A DNA stretch of 64,000 nucleotides from contig OX621246.1 in the NCBI GenBank assembly GCA_951640165.1, forward strand, positions 397,001-461,000. Direction: 5' to 3'. The DNA is from Pseudoips prasinana (Eukaryota; Arthropoda; Insecta; Lepidoptera; Nolidae). Numbering within the stretch: the first letter of the stretch is position 1; each line of letters begins with the position of its first letter. The translations under genes and the position numbers were made by a program. Below are positions 52,255 through 62,519 of the stretch, piece after piece. Under the pieces are notes generated by a model. It was given only the letters and a program-made list of their open reading frames with translations. It had not been told where the DNA came from and did no database searches.

Positions 52255-53537
52255 CTATAGATAACAAAGAAATTACGATCATATAAAAAATCGGGGTGCG
52301 ATGGTAATGAGAACGTTAGACTTTCTACTACCATCAAAGTGAAAACTCTGTATTTCTTCGTTATATTTAACGCAGTAGTTCTCACTGAAGTCAACATGAT
52401 CTTAAAAATAATCTTACTCCACAAGAGGTGGTGGTCCTCTTGTGGAGTAAGATTATTTTTAAGATCTTTAATGTTTCTATATTGAGTCAAAATATTAGTG
52501 CAGTGTTTCATGTAGCCAACAAGAGCGTTTTCTAATTGGAGTATAATATTACGTGGAAAATCATAGAATGTTTCTTTTTTCGTTACTAATTTTGTTTTCT
52601 CCACATCTCTCACGTAGTACTTTTGAGAACAATTACACCACTGATAATATTCAATTTTCTTGTCATTCTGAAATTCGGCGTACTCTAAGTTTTTCGATGT
52701 ACATTTCTTACATGTTCATTTCAAACAGTTTTCAACATTAACGTTACAGCATAAGCTTTTTAGAATACCTCTCCCGTTAGATTCTTTTAGTATTTTATTC
52801 GTGTTAAGACATTTTATTAATAAATCTACATTATTGCACAAGCCCTTGTATCCTTCTCCAACACTTCTTGATAGAATCTCACCAAATATTAGTTTCTTTT
52901 TAATTTCTTCACGCTTCTCTGTGTTTACGTTTTCTACCAACTGTTCAATCTTTTCTTCAGTCGAGATATTGACACTCTTCTTCTTACTGTTTACTAGTCT
53001 GTATAACATTTTTCTCATGGCATCTTTATGTTTCTTCGATTTGTCAATTTCTTGTTTTAAAATTCCGATTTCTTTTTTATGCCGGTATCGAAGCTTTCTT
53101 ATAAGAACGTCCTTTTTCGGCACAGTTGACAAGAATTGAAAATTACCGGAACCCAAACAGTTTATAGCCGAACTAGGTACGGAGTTTAGCGCTGATCGAG
53201 CGAGAGGATCTTGTTCTGCTGGGACTACTTCAGTATCGCTATTTGGTGGAGAATTATTTATCAATAGCTGTTGAATCGTTTTTTCTTTCTTTTTTCTTTC
53301 ATAATGACGTTTCGAATTAATTCGCTGTCTTTTTTTGGGCTCTCAATTGCCTAGGTGTCATATTTTCTGCACTATTAATTTTTTTCTACTCTTTTTTTTA
53401 AGGTATTATGCACGTTCTTTTGCCTTCAGTTCTGCATACTCTTCAGGATCTTTTTTAATTTCTGCATACTTTCTATGTTTCTGTAAGCGATCGCGCTCTC
53501 TTTTCTGCTCTATTGTTTGTTTTGTTTTCTTCGGCAT
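52255..53537 (-). pseudogene. Pseudogene of the arthropod 'DFSENY' multicopy family (possible transposase)
   Basis: ATG at 53537 opens MPKKTKQTIEQKRERDRLQK...YAEIKKDPEEYAELKAKERA, then stops follow. A long open part (53264-52716) has a coiled, basic region (KLRYRHKKEIGILKQEIDKS), then EKREEIKKKLIFGEILSRSV and LCCNVNVENC. The next part (52613-52242) has ETFYDFPRNIILQLENALVG, YMKHCTNILTQYRN and LKNNLTPQED, and in another frame HVDFSENYCVKYNEEIQSFH. I recall full relatives continuing with further conserved D and E residues, so DFSENY may hold a catalytic Asp of a DDE-type enzyme; that is inference. Breaks: stops after KERA, frameshifts, and a 31-bp inverted duplication at 52398-52466. The C-terminal part is gone. 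Confidence 0.65.
52398..52466. repeat. Perfect hairpin, 31-bp arms, 7-nt loop, inside the DFSENY pseudogene
   Basis: GATCTTAAAAATAATCTTAC... (to 52428), loop TGGTGGT, exact complement to 52466. On the minus strand the first arm encodes LKNNLTPQE; the second is its inverted copy, placed directly before HVDFSENY. Confidence 0.95.
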
Positions 53538-54522
53538 TTTAATAAATAATTATCTGTAAAAACACAATACCTTATGTTATTGCTCACCGTTAGCAATCAA
53601 GTAACACAATAATCTAAAAAATACACTCATGCCACTTGATTTAATGTTGATAAATATAACTTATTTAAAATATTTATATAATTAAAAATAATAATGAGTT
53701 GTCTTGAAATACATTCTAATTGCCATCGTTTTGATCTCATTACCATCGCTTAAAAAAACGACGGTAAACGAAGGCAATGAGGAAGAAGGTAATTAGGTTT
53801 GAGACCTTTATTATTTTTATCATAAATAATATCAATATTACGAACTTCATGCATACTTTAGAATACAAAAATAGTCTATAGAATTGATAATTAGCTGACA
53901 AACAAACAAAACCATAAATACTCACTTAACAATACGGACGATAGGAAAGAGAACGATTCCAAAATATTCACCTCCTGCGAAACTTTATACGTAAATATTT
54001 TTTTTTCACGAACATGCATGCACTCACTATGACGTTAACTGGCTGACTGAGACGTGCGCCGGGGACTAGATGGTAGTAGCGCCACATTTACGGTCATACG
54101 TACACTAAAATTTTGATTTTAATTCAAACCGATGGTAATCAGAAAAAAAAATTGTTAAACATTTATAATTATAATTTCATTATACTACTGAGCTATTGTT
54201 ATATATTTTTGGTCTTAATGTTGTATTTTTTCATGTAGTTTCTTATTATAGTTGCTTTGCTTATTCTAAGTATGGATATTTTATAGTAAAATGCAAATGT
54301 GATTAGAAAATCAGTAAATGGACGCCGAAGGAAATGACAATTAGTAAAGTTTTTCATTTATAATTTAGTCATTGTGTTATTATGACCTCTAAATGTCCCA
54401 TGCATACAAGCGCAACTTGATTTTGTTTAGTTTCCTTTATAAAGAATATAGATATTTAATTAATAAATAAAGATTGTTGACCTGGACGTGTAATTTGCAC
54501 GAAATAAGCGAAACACCCATAA

Positions 54523-55200
54523 ACTAAGAGTAAAAAAATTACATTAAAATGGAAATAGTACTAGTGGCGGCCATATCGCTAAACTCGATCTCTTCCAGGT
54601 TTAATGTGGTATATAAAATTGCAAGTGTTTCCTTCACACATAACGGGGGCATAGCTTGGCGCGCACGACCCTTCGCCGCGCGCTAGCTAAACGCGCGCGG
54701 TGCGTATGACTCACTGCCCCACAATCCGATTATTTTTGTTTTGTTTATCAATGCGTCGCCCTCGCGACTCTTGTCTTAACGTGCCCTCCGAAGCACTGAC
54801 TCCGAAATTAAACCACATCGACGAAACGGTCACCCATTCCTAGACAAGAAGGCGTGCCTGGTGTCCATGTCGATAACTTACGTGAAAGCAATTATATTAT
54901 TTATGCCATACAATATTACAGTGAATGTCATTGATGCAATATAATATAATATTATTCTAACCAAAGAGCTAAGGCTTTGAGCGTCTTATAACAACTTATT
55001 TACTTCTCCATAAGTAATAATTTTACAATTTTTATAAGGGGTGCTTCATACAATATGATTAATTCCTTAAAGGTAAATAGTTTTATATTATATTTTTAAT
55101 GTCCAATACGGACGGAATTAAAGCCAAAGGCATTTTCCCAGCTCACCATAACAAGGGAGGTGCCCTAGGTGTAGATATTGCAAGAAGAAATGTAAAATGT
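54523..55200. other. No supported gene
   Basis: A GC-rich patch at about 54655-54710 with CGCGCG words is surrounded by AT-rich sequence. No motif recognised. Confidence 0.3.
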
Positions 55201-55464
55201 ACCGAGCGACGCGCGACGGGTACGACGACATAAGTACAAAATGTACCGAGCGACGCGCGACGGGTACGACGACATAAGTACAAAATGTACCGAGCGACGC
55301 GCGACGGGTACGACGACATAAGTACAAAATGTACCGAGCGACGCGCGACGGGTACGACGACATAAGTACAAAATGTACCGAGCGACGCGCGACGGGTACG
55401 ACGACATAAGTACAAAATGTACCGAGCGACGCGCGACGGGTACGACGACATAAGTACAAAATGA
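55201..55464. repeat. Minisatellite, six identical 44-bp units
   Basis: Units start at 55201, 55245, 55289, 55333, 55377 and 55421 with ACCGAGCGACGCGCGACGGG and run to the next AATGT; I see no differences between units. Because 44 is not a multiple of 3 and the unit lacks stops on the minus strand, all three minus frames are open here, which produces spurious long frames. Confidence 0.95.
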
Positions 55465-56046
55465 TACAATATTTAGTAAACAAAGTGTGACATAAATATT
55501 GGCCGAAACTAATGGAGCTTAACTTGATTATGAAACTAGACCTAGTGCACTGCACGTCGACATCAAACTGCAAAATACACAAAAATATATTAACTCTCCT
55601 TACAAGGTACAGATTAGCGGATGCAGTTTAATGTGCTGGTGTATAAGTTTGAATGTAACACGTGGGCTTATTTTCGTGGCTGTAAATAACTGAGATTTGC
55701 ATTCAGGCCCAAGTACCTACCGCCAGAGAAGATGATGACCTTTTGCTCTCCGTGGTAGATAAAGATTTATTTATTTCACTTAAAATAATAGTGCAATGAT
55801 AGCCTATAATAATACCTACTGTTATTCAGCCTATCATTACATTACCATTAGTACCTTAATTTATCTTACACCTTGTACAGCAAAAGAGAGATATAAATTA
55901 ATAAAAGTAAATTAAGTAACTTCTGTGGAGTTTGAACCTCGACAAAGAGCGGTTGCGATCAGTGTGAGATCTTAAGGACGTTTCGTGCAACTGCCGAGTG
56001 GTAATATAATAATGTATGATTTAGCTAATCTCTTATATGTATGTAC
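55465..56046. other. No supported feature
   Basis: AT-rich unique-looking sequence between the minisatellite and the Helitron-like end. Confidence 0.3.
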
Positions 56047-56330
56047 TAGCTGTGCCCCGCGGTTTTACCCGCGTTAAATTTTATAAGTTATCACAGCTCC
56101 TCCCCCGTAGGTGATAGCGTGATAATATGTAGCCTATATGTTGACCCGATCTCTTAGTAATATTCATGCAAAATTTGAAGTAAATCCATGCAGTACTTTT
56201 TGAGTTTAGCCCGGACATACATACAGACAAACAGATAAAAATTCTACAAACTATATTTTTGACTTCGATAACGATTGTATTTACGCCTCAAGAATCCTTT
56301 AAAAAAAATTCAATGTACAGTTTTGACTTT
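56047..56330 (-). mobile_element. Helitron-like 3' end (non-autonomous)
   Basis: On the minus strand the segment ends GCGGGTAAAACCGCGGGG...CAGCTAGT: a GC hairpin a few bases before a CTAG terminus followed by T, the Helitron 3' pattern of common lepidopteran families. The interior has CCGGACATACATACAGACAA in plus orientation, also typical of this repeat. The 5' end was not defined. Confidence 0.45.
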
Positions 56331-56929
56331 CTTACATTTTTATTATATGTATAGATAATAATATGAATGTTCGTGCTGATATCCCGCCTCCCTAGTGAGT
56401 GCTGACTGGTACCCTGCTACTTACCTCAATGGAGACAGTAGGTACTGTACTCCGCTCGTAGTGGCCCAGTGGAGTGTTTGTTGTTGTGGCGGACACTTGA
56501 GCATGCGCAATGAGGAAGTCCAACGCGTAATCATAGTGTGACTAGTCAGCTCGGCCGCTACCACGTAATATTACGGAGTAGGTACACACATCATCAGTTA
56601 CTCTCATATCTGTGAGGCATAAGCTCCAACAGTATCATACTATCGGCTGTTTTGGTGATAACATTACTTTAAATAGTCGTACGTTCCAAATTATACCTTA
56701 AAACAATAGAAGGAGGAATGATTTTTGGTTATTGTTAAAATTAAACAGCGTAAAATAACGCCACGCCGCGCCGATATGAGTAATGAGAATTAGTCTTCTG
56801 GACCGCTAGCATTAAAAATAAACTTACTTGTTACTTAGTGTATACATAAATCTCTGTACGGTATTGGGCCAATGAAATCGCAGAAGATTGAATGATTGAT
56901 CACGCGATACAGTGAGTCTGTGAGTTCAT

Positions 56930-57072
56930 TGGTCGAGCGTTGAGTTTATACTGCGTCGCTATCGGGACTGGAGTCGGACTGTACTAAATGTCGTTTACTG
57001 GAATTTGCTACTATCAATATCAACTGCGCGGAAAATAGTAAAATACGCGTGTTTCCTGTAAATATGAATCGG
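56930..57072 (+). promoter_or_regulatory. Possible promoter and 5' exon with a GTAAGT donor
   Basis: TTCATTGGTCGAGCG (CCAAT-type word) lies upstream of GGAGTCGGACTG (initiator-like), and a leader ends ATATGAATCG followed by GTAAGTAAC, a consensus splice donor at 57073. The only ATG would give Met-Asn-plus-split codon. No downstream exon was identified. Confidence 0.25.
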
Positions 57073-57345
57073 TAAGTAACATTTATATATTCAAGTATGA
57101 CGTTTCAAAGTTATTGAGATAATAGGGACTAAGATAAAACTGTATTTCGGCAAAGATAACGGATAAGTATAGCCTAAATGCCAAAAAAAGAGTAAACACA
57201 GTTTTCCTGTTAACACAGATGTTGTGCCGACCATTAATCATCCTACCGGTAGACGAACCTACGTGTAGCTATCGATCCGCTTGCCTGTTGCCGCGGTGCT
57301 GCGACGGTTTGAGTGGGATAATCCTACTCCATAGGTGGGGGCTCG

Positions 57346-57535
57346 TGACGTCACCCACAACTGATGCAGCGGCGCTCTATCTGTCCGCCTACATGCGCAC
57401 GCGGCGGCACGCGTTGACTGTGTTGTCCTCTGTGTATTTTATTTGTCAATCTCACTGGCTATCACAATGGAAAGACGGCATGGAATTCCTATTGAACCAA
57501 ATTTTAGTTTCAGCATTGAGTATTTTTAGCTTCAT
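57346..57535 (+). promoter_or_regulatory. Possible CRE-containing promoter and signal-peptide first exon
   Basis: TGACGTCA at 57346-57353 is a perfect CRE/ATF site. Downstream, ATG at 57480 opens MEFLLNQILVSALSIFSF, a short signal-peptide-like hydrophobic stretch, and the frame runs into a consensus donor AT|GTAAGTAT at 57536. A first coding exon of a secreted protein would look like this. No downstream exon was identified, so the call is tentative. Confidence 0.35.
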
Positions 57536-57539
57536 GTAA

Positions 57540-58418
57540 GTATTCTTTTAACAGCATGAAGCTAATTAGCTGGGAAATGATGTGCCTCTACTGGAACTAA
57601 GTGCTGGGTACTTGGTAGAGATTGGCTAAACTGCAATCTGATGGCCAAAGTTAGGCAAGGCAGGTATATCACTGTTTACTAGTTTTCAGTGTAACTATTC
57701 GATAACTTCGAGCTAGACTGAAATCGATCGAGAGTGCGGACTAGGTCTCAGGGTACGTGTCCCGACCCGTGCACCGGAACGGCATACCCGGGTTCCTGGG
57801 GCTCCTCCCATCAGGCGCCAAGAGAAGTCCACGGCAGGTTAGGTTACGCGACATACCCACCCGTAGACACTTTTTGCGAGTGGCATGCGTAGGCCAGTAC
57901 TAGTTCTCATAAAAAAGCTAAAGGGCCTACCTCGAAACTAAAGCAGTATGTGGCGGCCGATATAGCAGTGCTACGACCAAGTTTCAATGTACACTAGCCA
58001 AGACATTACGTTTCAATATTACATTTCCAGCACAATTTGTCTATTCGATGTAGCTATCCCCCATACCTACAACATCCAGACAACAATTTCGGAAAAACTC
58101 AAAATCTTAATCCCTGGACCTTGCGATGAAGCTGACAACCCAGTGGAGAGCAAATACTTGGTATGATACCTAAAACGCTCTCACATAGCCTATAAAAACT
58201 GGATATACCCAAATACAACACCAGTTTAGAACAAAAAGCAACCATTTTAAACACGTGCCGTATCACTAGACAGTTATTAACATCTTCCACTATTCTATCA
58301 TCTTCTACAATTTAACTTGTCATGCTTGACCATAGTCCGCCTGCCAAGTAATTAAGCTCTACAAAAGGGAGAAAATTACGGAAAAAATAATAATATTAGA
58401 TTTTTTTGAAATACATAT
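57540..58418. other. No supported feature
   Basis: It includes a GC-richer stretch (57750-57880) with no recognisable frame or repeat. Confidence 0.3.
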
Positions 58419-58419
58419 T

Positions 58420-58556
58420 TATATAGATAATTAGACCCAAACTCAGGACAAATAGACAATATGTTCATGCACATAAATAACTGTCCTGGGTGGGAATCGA
58501 ACCCACGACCTGCGGCGTGAAAGGCAAGGATCTACCAACCACGCCAACCGATGATG
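58420..58556 (-). mobile_element. tRNA-derived SINE (family B), copy 1
   Basis: On the minus strand: GGTTGGCGTGGTTGGTAGAT (A-box region), GTCGTGGGTTCGATTCCCAC (B box), CCAGGACA, then TTGTCCTGAGT and an AT-rich tail. It matches the plus-strand copy at 61945-62110. The cloverleaf is imperfect and the same body follows both heads, so it is a SINE. Confidence 0.75.
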
Positions 58557-58749
58557 GAATATAAATAGTGGTTGTAACTATAGACGGTTAATTTACTCGT
58601 AAAACTAAACATTAACCTTGAAACTTTATAAAGAGCTGTAGCTTCCCATACACTCGCTATGTGTGATGTGGGACTGACCACGAGATATGTACGGGGAAGC
58701 TGGTTCTGGTGTAATTTGTTCAGTGCTACGGGGAGATGGGCTCTGTTCT

Positions 58750-58945
58750 TGACGACGAGCAATATCGCCACCCCATCTCATCCGTACCAGAGAATGGGCA
58801 GCAGCGTCTCACTGCAAACTAAGCCCATCATATTGCGACCGCCAACCCGTCTGCCAAGCGTGGCAATTATGGAGTATCCCCAAGTCTTGGAATCTCTTGT
58901 CCAGTAGTAGACGTCATTCTGGCGACATGACGATGATATGAGTAA
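58750..58945 (+). mobile_element. Minimal RTE-derived element: 5' end joined to 3' tail
   Basis: AATATCGCCACCCCATCTCA and GCGACCGCCAACCCGTCTGC match (in reverse) the RTE 5' region at about 2580-2700; ATCTCTTGTCCAGTAGTAGA with a CGATGATATGA tail matches the RTE 3' end. All coding sequence between is missing, leaving a SINE-sized element. Confidence 0.65.
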
Positions 58946-59100
58946 AATGCACTTCATTTCTTCTTCTTCAATCTCTCTTCTTCAAAAAGAAACGACGAAT
59001 TGATAAACTCCTTTATGAAGTGGGTTAAAAGTAACGAACCAACCTAATAAGTATTAATAACAAGGTAAACATTATGTATATACTAAGTTATCAATAGATA

Positions 59101-59142
59101 GCAATGACATACTGAAATTATATAATTTCAGTATGTCATTGC
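59101..59142. repeat. Perfect 42-bp palindrome without spacer
   Basis: Half-site GCAATGACATACTGAAATTA, then T, followed by the exact complement. Confidence 0.95.
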
Positions 59143-59357
59143 AATCTCATCATTTATACCTACTGGATGGACCTATTGATAGTCTGATAAGTCGAGGTGA
59201 TATTAGATTAAAAGGCCATAGTTCAGCTGTATGCTACGGTGACTGATAACTGCAGCGCTGGTTTTGGACGGAGCCATTGCATTAGGTACCTATAGTCTTG
59301 AAAACGAGGCGGATTACCACAATAATTCATCATTCTGACGAGCTATTGCAGTACGGT

Positions 59358-59475
59358 CATCCTACTAACATTATAAAGGCGAAAGTTTGTGAGTGTTTGT
59401 TTGTTACTACTTCACGTCTAAACGGGTGGAGCGATTGTAATAAAATTTGGTATGGAGTTAGCTGACACCCTGGAT
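59358..59475 (+). mobile_element. Helitron-like 5' end fragment
   Basis: It begins TCCTACTAACATTATAAAGG with CGAAAGTTTG, followed by TTCACGTCTAAACGGGTGGA and AATTTGGTATGG, the common 5' start of lepidopteran Helitron-like repeats. It is cut at about 59476, where MITE K sequence begins. Confidence 0.45.
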
Positions 59476-59477
59476 TA

Positions 59478-59564
59478 AATTTTTTGGTGTCGGTGTGCGC
59501 GCGCATCGTAAAAATTCACTCTCATCATTTTTCTCCATCGCGCCAAAAGAAGTATAACTTCAAA
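59478..59564 (-). mobile_element. MITE family K, copy 3 (truncated)
   Basis: Reverse complement of the first third of the family: TGTCGGTGTGCGCGCGCATC and TCGCGCCAAAAGAAGTATAA, ending at the complete AAGAAGTATAACTTC terminus. Confidence 0.75.
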
Positions 59565-59699
59565 AAGAAATTATGATGTGAAATTTAAGTAGAAGCAAAT
59601 GTAAATGTTGTGTATAATATGTGAAGATTGAAGATGAATGGATGATTATGAATCATCATCATGATGTGTGATAAACGCGGGTGTGATGCGATGGGATGG

Positions 59700-60165
59700 T
59701 TGGAAGATAAATGGATTTGACATATTTGTTTTATGAGAGGATCGATAAGAGATTCTCAGTTGCTTCATAGTTAAGCGTTTGAGATATTTTTTTAAAGTAG
59801 TGATACAGTTAGATTTTGGTTTAGGATATATATTAAGGGTTTTGTTTAATTTATTATATAAATAATTTCCAAGAAAGGAGAATTTTTTTTGGGAGAATGA
59901 TGTTCGGCATTAAATGTCCGGGAACACCTTGGCTCTACGGTGTTGCAGCAGATTTGCGTCAAATTGTAGTTCGCATGTTTTCTAATAACAATACGCAGAA
60001 TGAAGGTCTGGCGGACTGTGAGAATGTCCCACTCCCTACAAAGGTCTGCAGTCGGGTATCTGAAGGGGAGACCTGCACTAACTTTGAGTATTGCTCGCTG
60101 TGCCCTCTCAACTTCAATCATATGAGTTTTGGCAGCACCTCCCCATGAAGTGATGCAATACTCTA
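59700..60165 (-). pseudogene. Non-LTR (Jockey/CR1-like) RT C-terminal tail
   Basis: The minus strand gives VERAQRAILKVSAGLPFRYP, TADLCREWDILTVRQTFILR, then in an adjacent frame GNYLYNKLNKTLNIYPKPKS and TTLKKYLKRL. This is the standard C-terminal pattern. At least one frameshift. No RT core is present. Confidence 0.7.
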
Positions 60166-60169
60166 CTAA

Positions 60170-61486
60170 GGAATGTAATCCTGCGGTCGGCGGAATGCCT
60201 TAGTGTTATAAATATGTATAAAGCCGGTGTATAGCGCGTACATCCTCATCATCCTCATGTTAGCAGTCTTGAGTTTAGACCTTATCTACATGTGGCTCTA
60301 CTTTTAACCTGATGCGATGATGCGGTCCCGTTGTAGTCCTAAGACAACAACCCAGCCATGTGCGAGCCGTACTCGAACAACTCGGGCGCTAGGCTAACCA
60401 ATGAGCGCACGTGGAAGTAAGATCTACTTCGACATAAGAGATGTTATTCGGTTATACGGTGGACTGGTGGACGACTTCAGTCCACTGCGAAATTAGTCAG
60501 TATTGTCTAAAATATGGCAATTAATATAAAAAAATTGTATAAAAAAAAAAAAAATTAAATGTTATCTTCAGACATTATTCACTCACGACCATCTGATCCC
60601 AAACTATGCAGAGCTTGGCCCATGATCTATTTTTTAAACGTCCAACTGATTGATTTAATATTTTAAGAAACAATACAACCGGCCAAGAGAAATACGAGGC
60701 AAATTGACTGATGATGTGTTTCGTCAGTAAAGAAGTTGGCTGGCGCATGTATTTTACTTATAACATTAAATGCTTAATTTTAACTTAATCTTTGATCGAG
60801 TACGACTTCTATTTGGCCGGTCAATGTGTATATATTTTAAAACTTCAGTGGTCTTATAAAACGAAGTATCTATTTGTTGTATGTTCCGTCTGTAAGCATG
60901 CAAGAATCACAATATTATTATAATTCATTTTGTGCAAAATCTAGACTGAATGTTGGCTACGGTGACTAATTCCAAAACCAGTTAACAAACTGCGCAGTGG
61001 ACGAGGGGGTGCGCATGCACAAGGTGTGTATTCGTTCGCTCGCTCGTATAATCATCGCTCCTATAGCCTCCGGCGCGGTACTTATGACAATATGTAAATT
61101 AATACATTAACATTAAAGACAATATAATTAACACAATATTTCGTCTAAACAAGTTTACACTTGATTAATATTACCTAAATGTATTTGTACTTGCTTACTC
61201 TACGCGATATCTAGTACTGAGATCTGAGACCTGTACTCTATCAGTAATATGTGGGTAATGTCGCTGGATCACTACATCTAGTTTGTTTAAAAAAAATCAA
61301 ATATTATTTTTAATAAAAATTAGCATGTAATGAACAGGAAAACATTTGTGTAATATTCGACGACACAAATGAAACGCACAAAATGAGTAGGCAAAGTCAA
61401 CATTGTGTGTTGACTCTTCATACAGCTCGCGATGTTTTTAAGTAATAATTACAACTCGTTCCACTGCTATGGGCAGGCGTGGTATT
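60170..61486. other. No supported feature
   Basis: It holds a few GC-rich words (about 61000-61085) but no recognisable frame, repeat or RNA gene. Confidence 0.3.
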
Positions 61487-61717
61487 TTAAATACTATTAC
61501 ACATGTTCAGTATTTTTTCGATAATAAGAAAATAGTCTCGAGAACAGAAGCGAGGCATATTATAGGTTCTATTTGGTGTAGTCCAGGCAGCTAGGATCTG
61601 CCTGTCGGTAGCGAGAGAGAAGTGCCCAAAAATGTCATCCTCCACGCGGACTAGCGCTCGGTACAGCAAGAGGCCAATCGGTTTGTTCTCAAAGATGACG
61701 CGAGCTTCGACATGAAA
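61487..61717 (-). CDS. Exon-like open frame of unknown identity
   Basis: On the minus strand, a CTGTACAG acceptor is followed by 77 in-frame codons (FHVEARVIFENKPIGLLLYR, FGHFSLATDRQILAAWTTPN, FCSRDYFLIIEKILNMCNSI) to a stop at 61487-61489. Composition is protein-like with balanced charged and hydrophobic residues, unlike neighbouring DNA, but I do not recognise the family. There is no clear polyadenylation signal close by. It could be a last exon or a fragment of a processed pseudogene or transposon. Confidence 0.3.
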   Translation of the reverse strand, partial: FHVEARVIFENKPIGLLLYRALVRVEDDIFGHFSLATDRQILAAWTTPNRTYNMPRFCSRDYFLIIEKILNMCNSI

Positions 61718-61944
61718 CTGTACAGTCTATACAATACTATACACGAAAGAATAGTAGCATGCAGTAAGTGCAAAGGGCGGTATTAGAGCAATCTGCGATT
61801 TATTACAGACAAGCTTAGGATTGACAAGAGTTATATGAGAGAAGGGTAACAATTTGGTAGAAAGATAAGAGAAATAGAAAACGTAGATGTCACGATGGTT
61901 AGTTTTATGTTAAGTAAGAGAACCCCTACATTTTTGACGACTAA

Positions 61945-62110
61945 TGCGGCGGGCCTGTTGGCGTGGTTGGCAAATGCTTGCTTTCCACGCTGGAGGTCGT
62001 GGGTTCGATTCTCACCCGGGACAGAAATTTGTGTGCATGGACATGTCTATTTGTCCTGAGTCCGAAATGTATCTATATACGTATGTATTTACAAAAGAAA
62101 AGTAGGATAA
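61945..62110 (+). mobile_element. tRNA-derived SINE (family B), copy 2
   Basis: GTTGGCGTGGTTGGCAAATG (A-box region), GTCGTGGGTTCGATTCTCAC (B box), CCGGGACAG, TTGTCCTGAGT, then an AT-rich tail with TATGTATTTACAAAAG. Same order as copy 1 at 58420-58556. Confidence 0.75.
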
Positions 62111-62111
62111 T

Positions 62112-62518
62112 ATACTACTTATTTTATAATATACTGCATATTATGCAGTATATCAATTATCTTGTTTTTTTTTTTTTATTAAGGTATTTATTCACGTAGA
62201 CTTTAAAAAAGCGCTTGTAAATAGTCAGAACATGTTTGTAGTAATACAGTTATTATTTCTAGTTGCTTATTACAGATATTTAGTTACATGGAATGTTAAA
62301 ACATTTATACAATTTATTTTATAATAGTAGTGATATTTAGCTAGCTTTTAGCTAGCTAGCTTTTCATAGTACAAGCTCTGCTTAGTTTGGGATCAGATGG
62401 CCGTGTGTAAATATATCCCAGAATATTATTATAATTTTGTAGGTAAATTTCTAATTCTCTAAAATATTATTGATAATTTAAATTATAATATAATATTAGC
62501 CGACTGCCCGCCCGCAAA
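62112..62518. other. No supported feature; T tract
   Basis: A poly(T) run at about 62165-62178 and a TAGCTAGCTTTTAGCTAGCT repeat at about 62339-62362. No frame supported. Confidence 0.3.
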
Positions 62519-62519
62519 T

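Larger units (their letters stand above)
52120..54518. mobile_element. TIR transposon carrying a 'DFSENY' family gene
   Basis: Ends GGGTGTTTCGCTTATTTCGT (52120) and its complement (ending 54518) match for about 27 bp with one difference. Both are flanked by ATAA (52116-52119 and 54519-54522), a likely 4-bp target duplication. The 2399-bp interior contains a single decayed minus-strand gene (52255-53537) and AT-rich upstream sequence. I do not know this combination as a named family; the ATAA may be a variant of a TTAA-type target. Confidence 0.75.

Noticed and set aside
55118..55582. 154-codon frame with repeating Arg/Val/Tyr segments
   Set aside because: Produced by the 44-bp minisatellite, which is open in all three minus frames.
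61945..62035. tRNA gene with GGTTCGATTC box
   Set aside because: Same head and body as the minus-strand copy at 58420-58556, so a SINE family.
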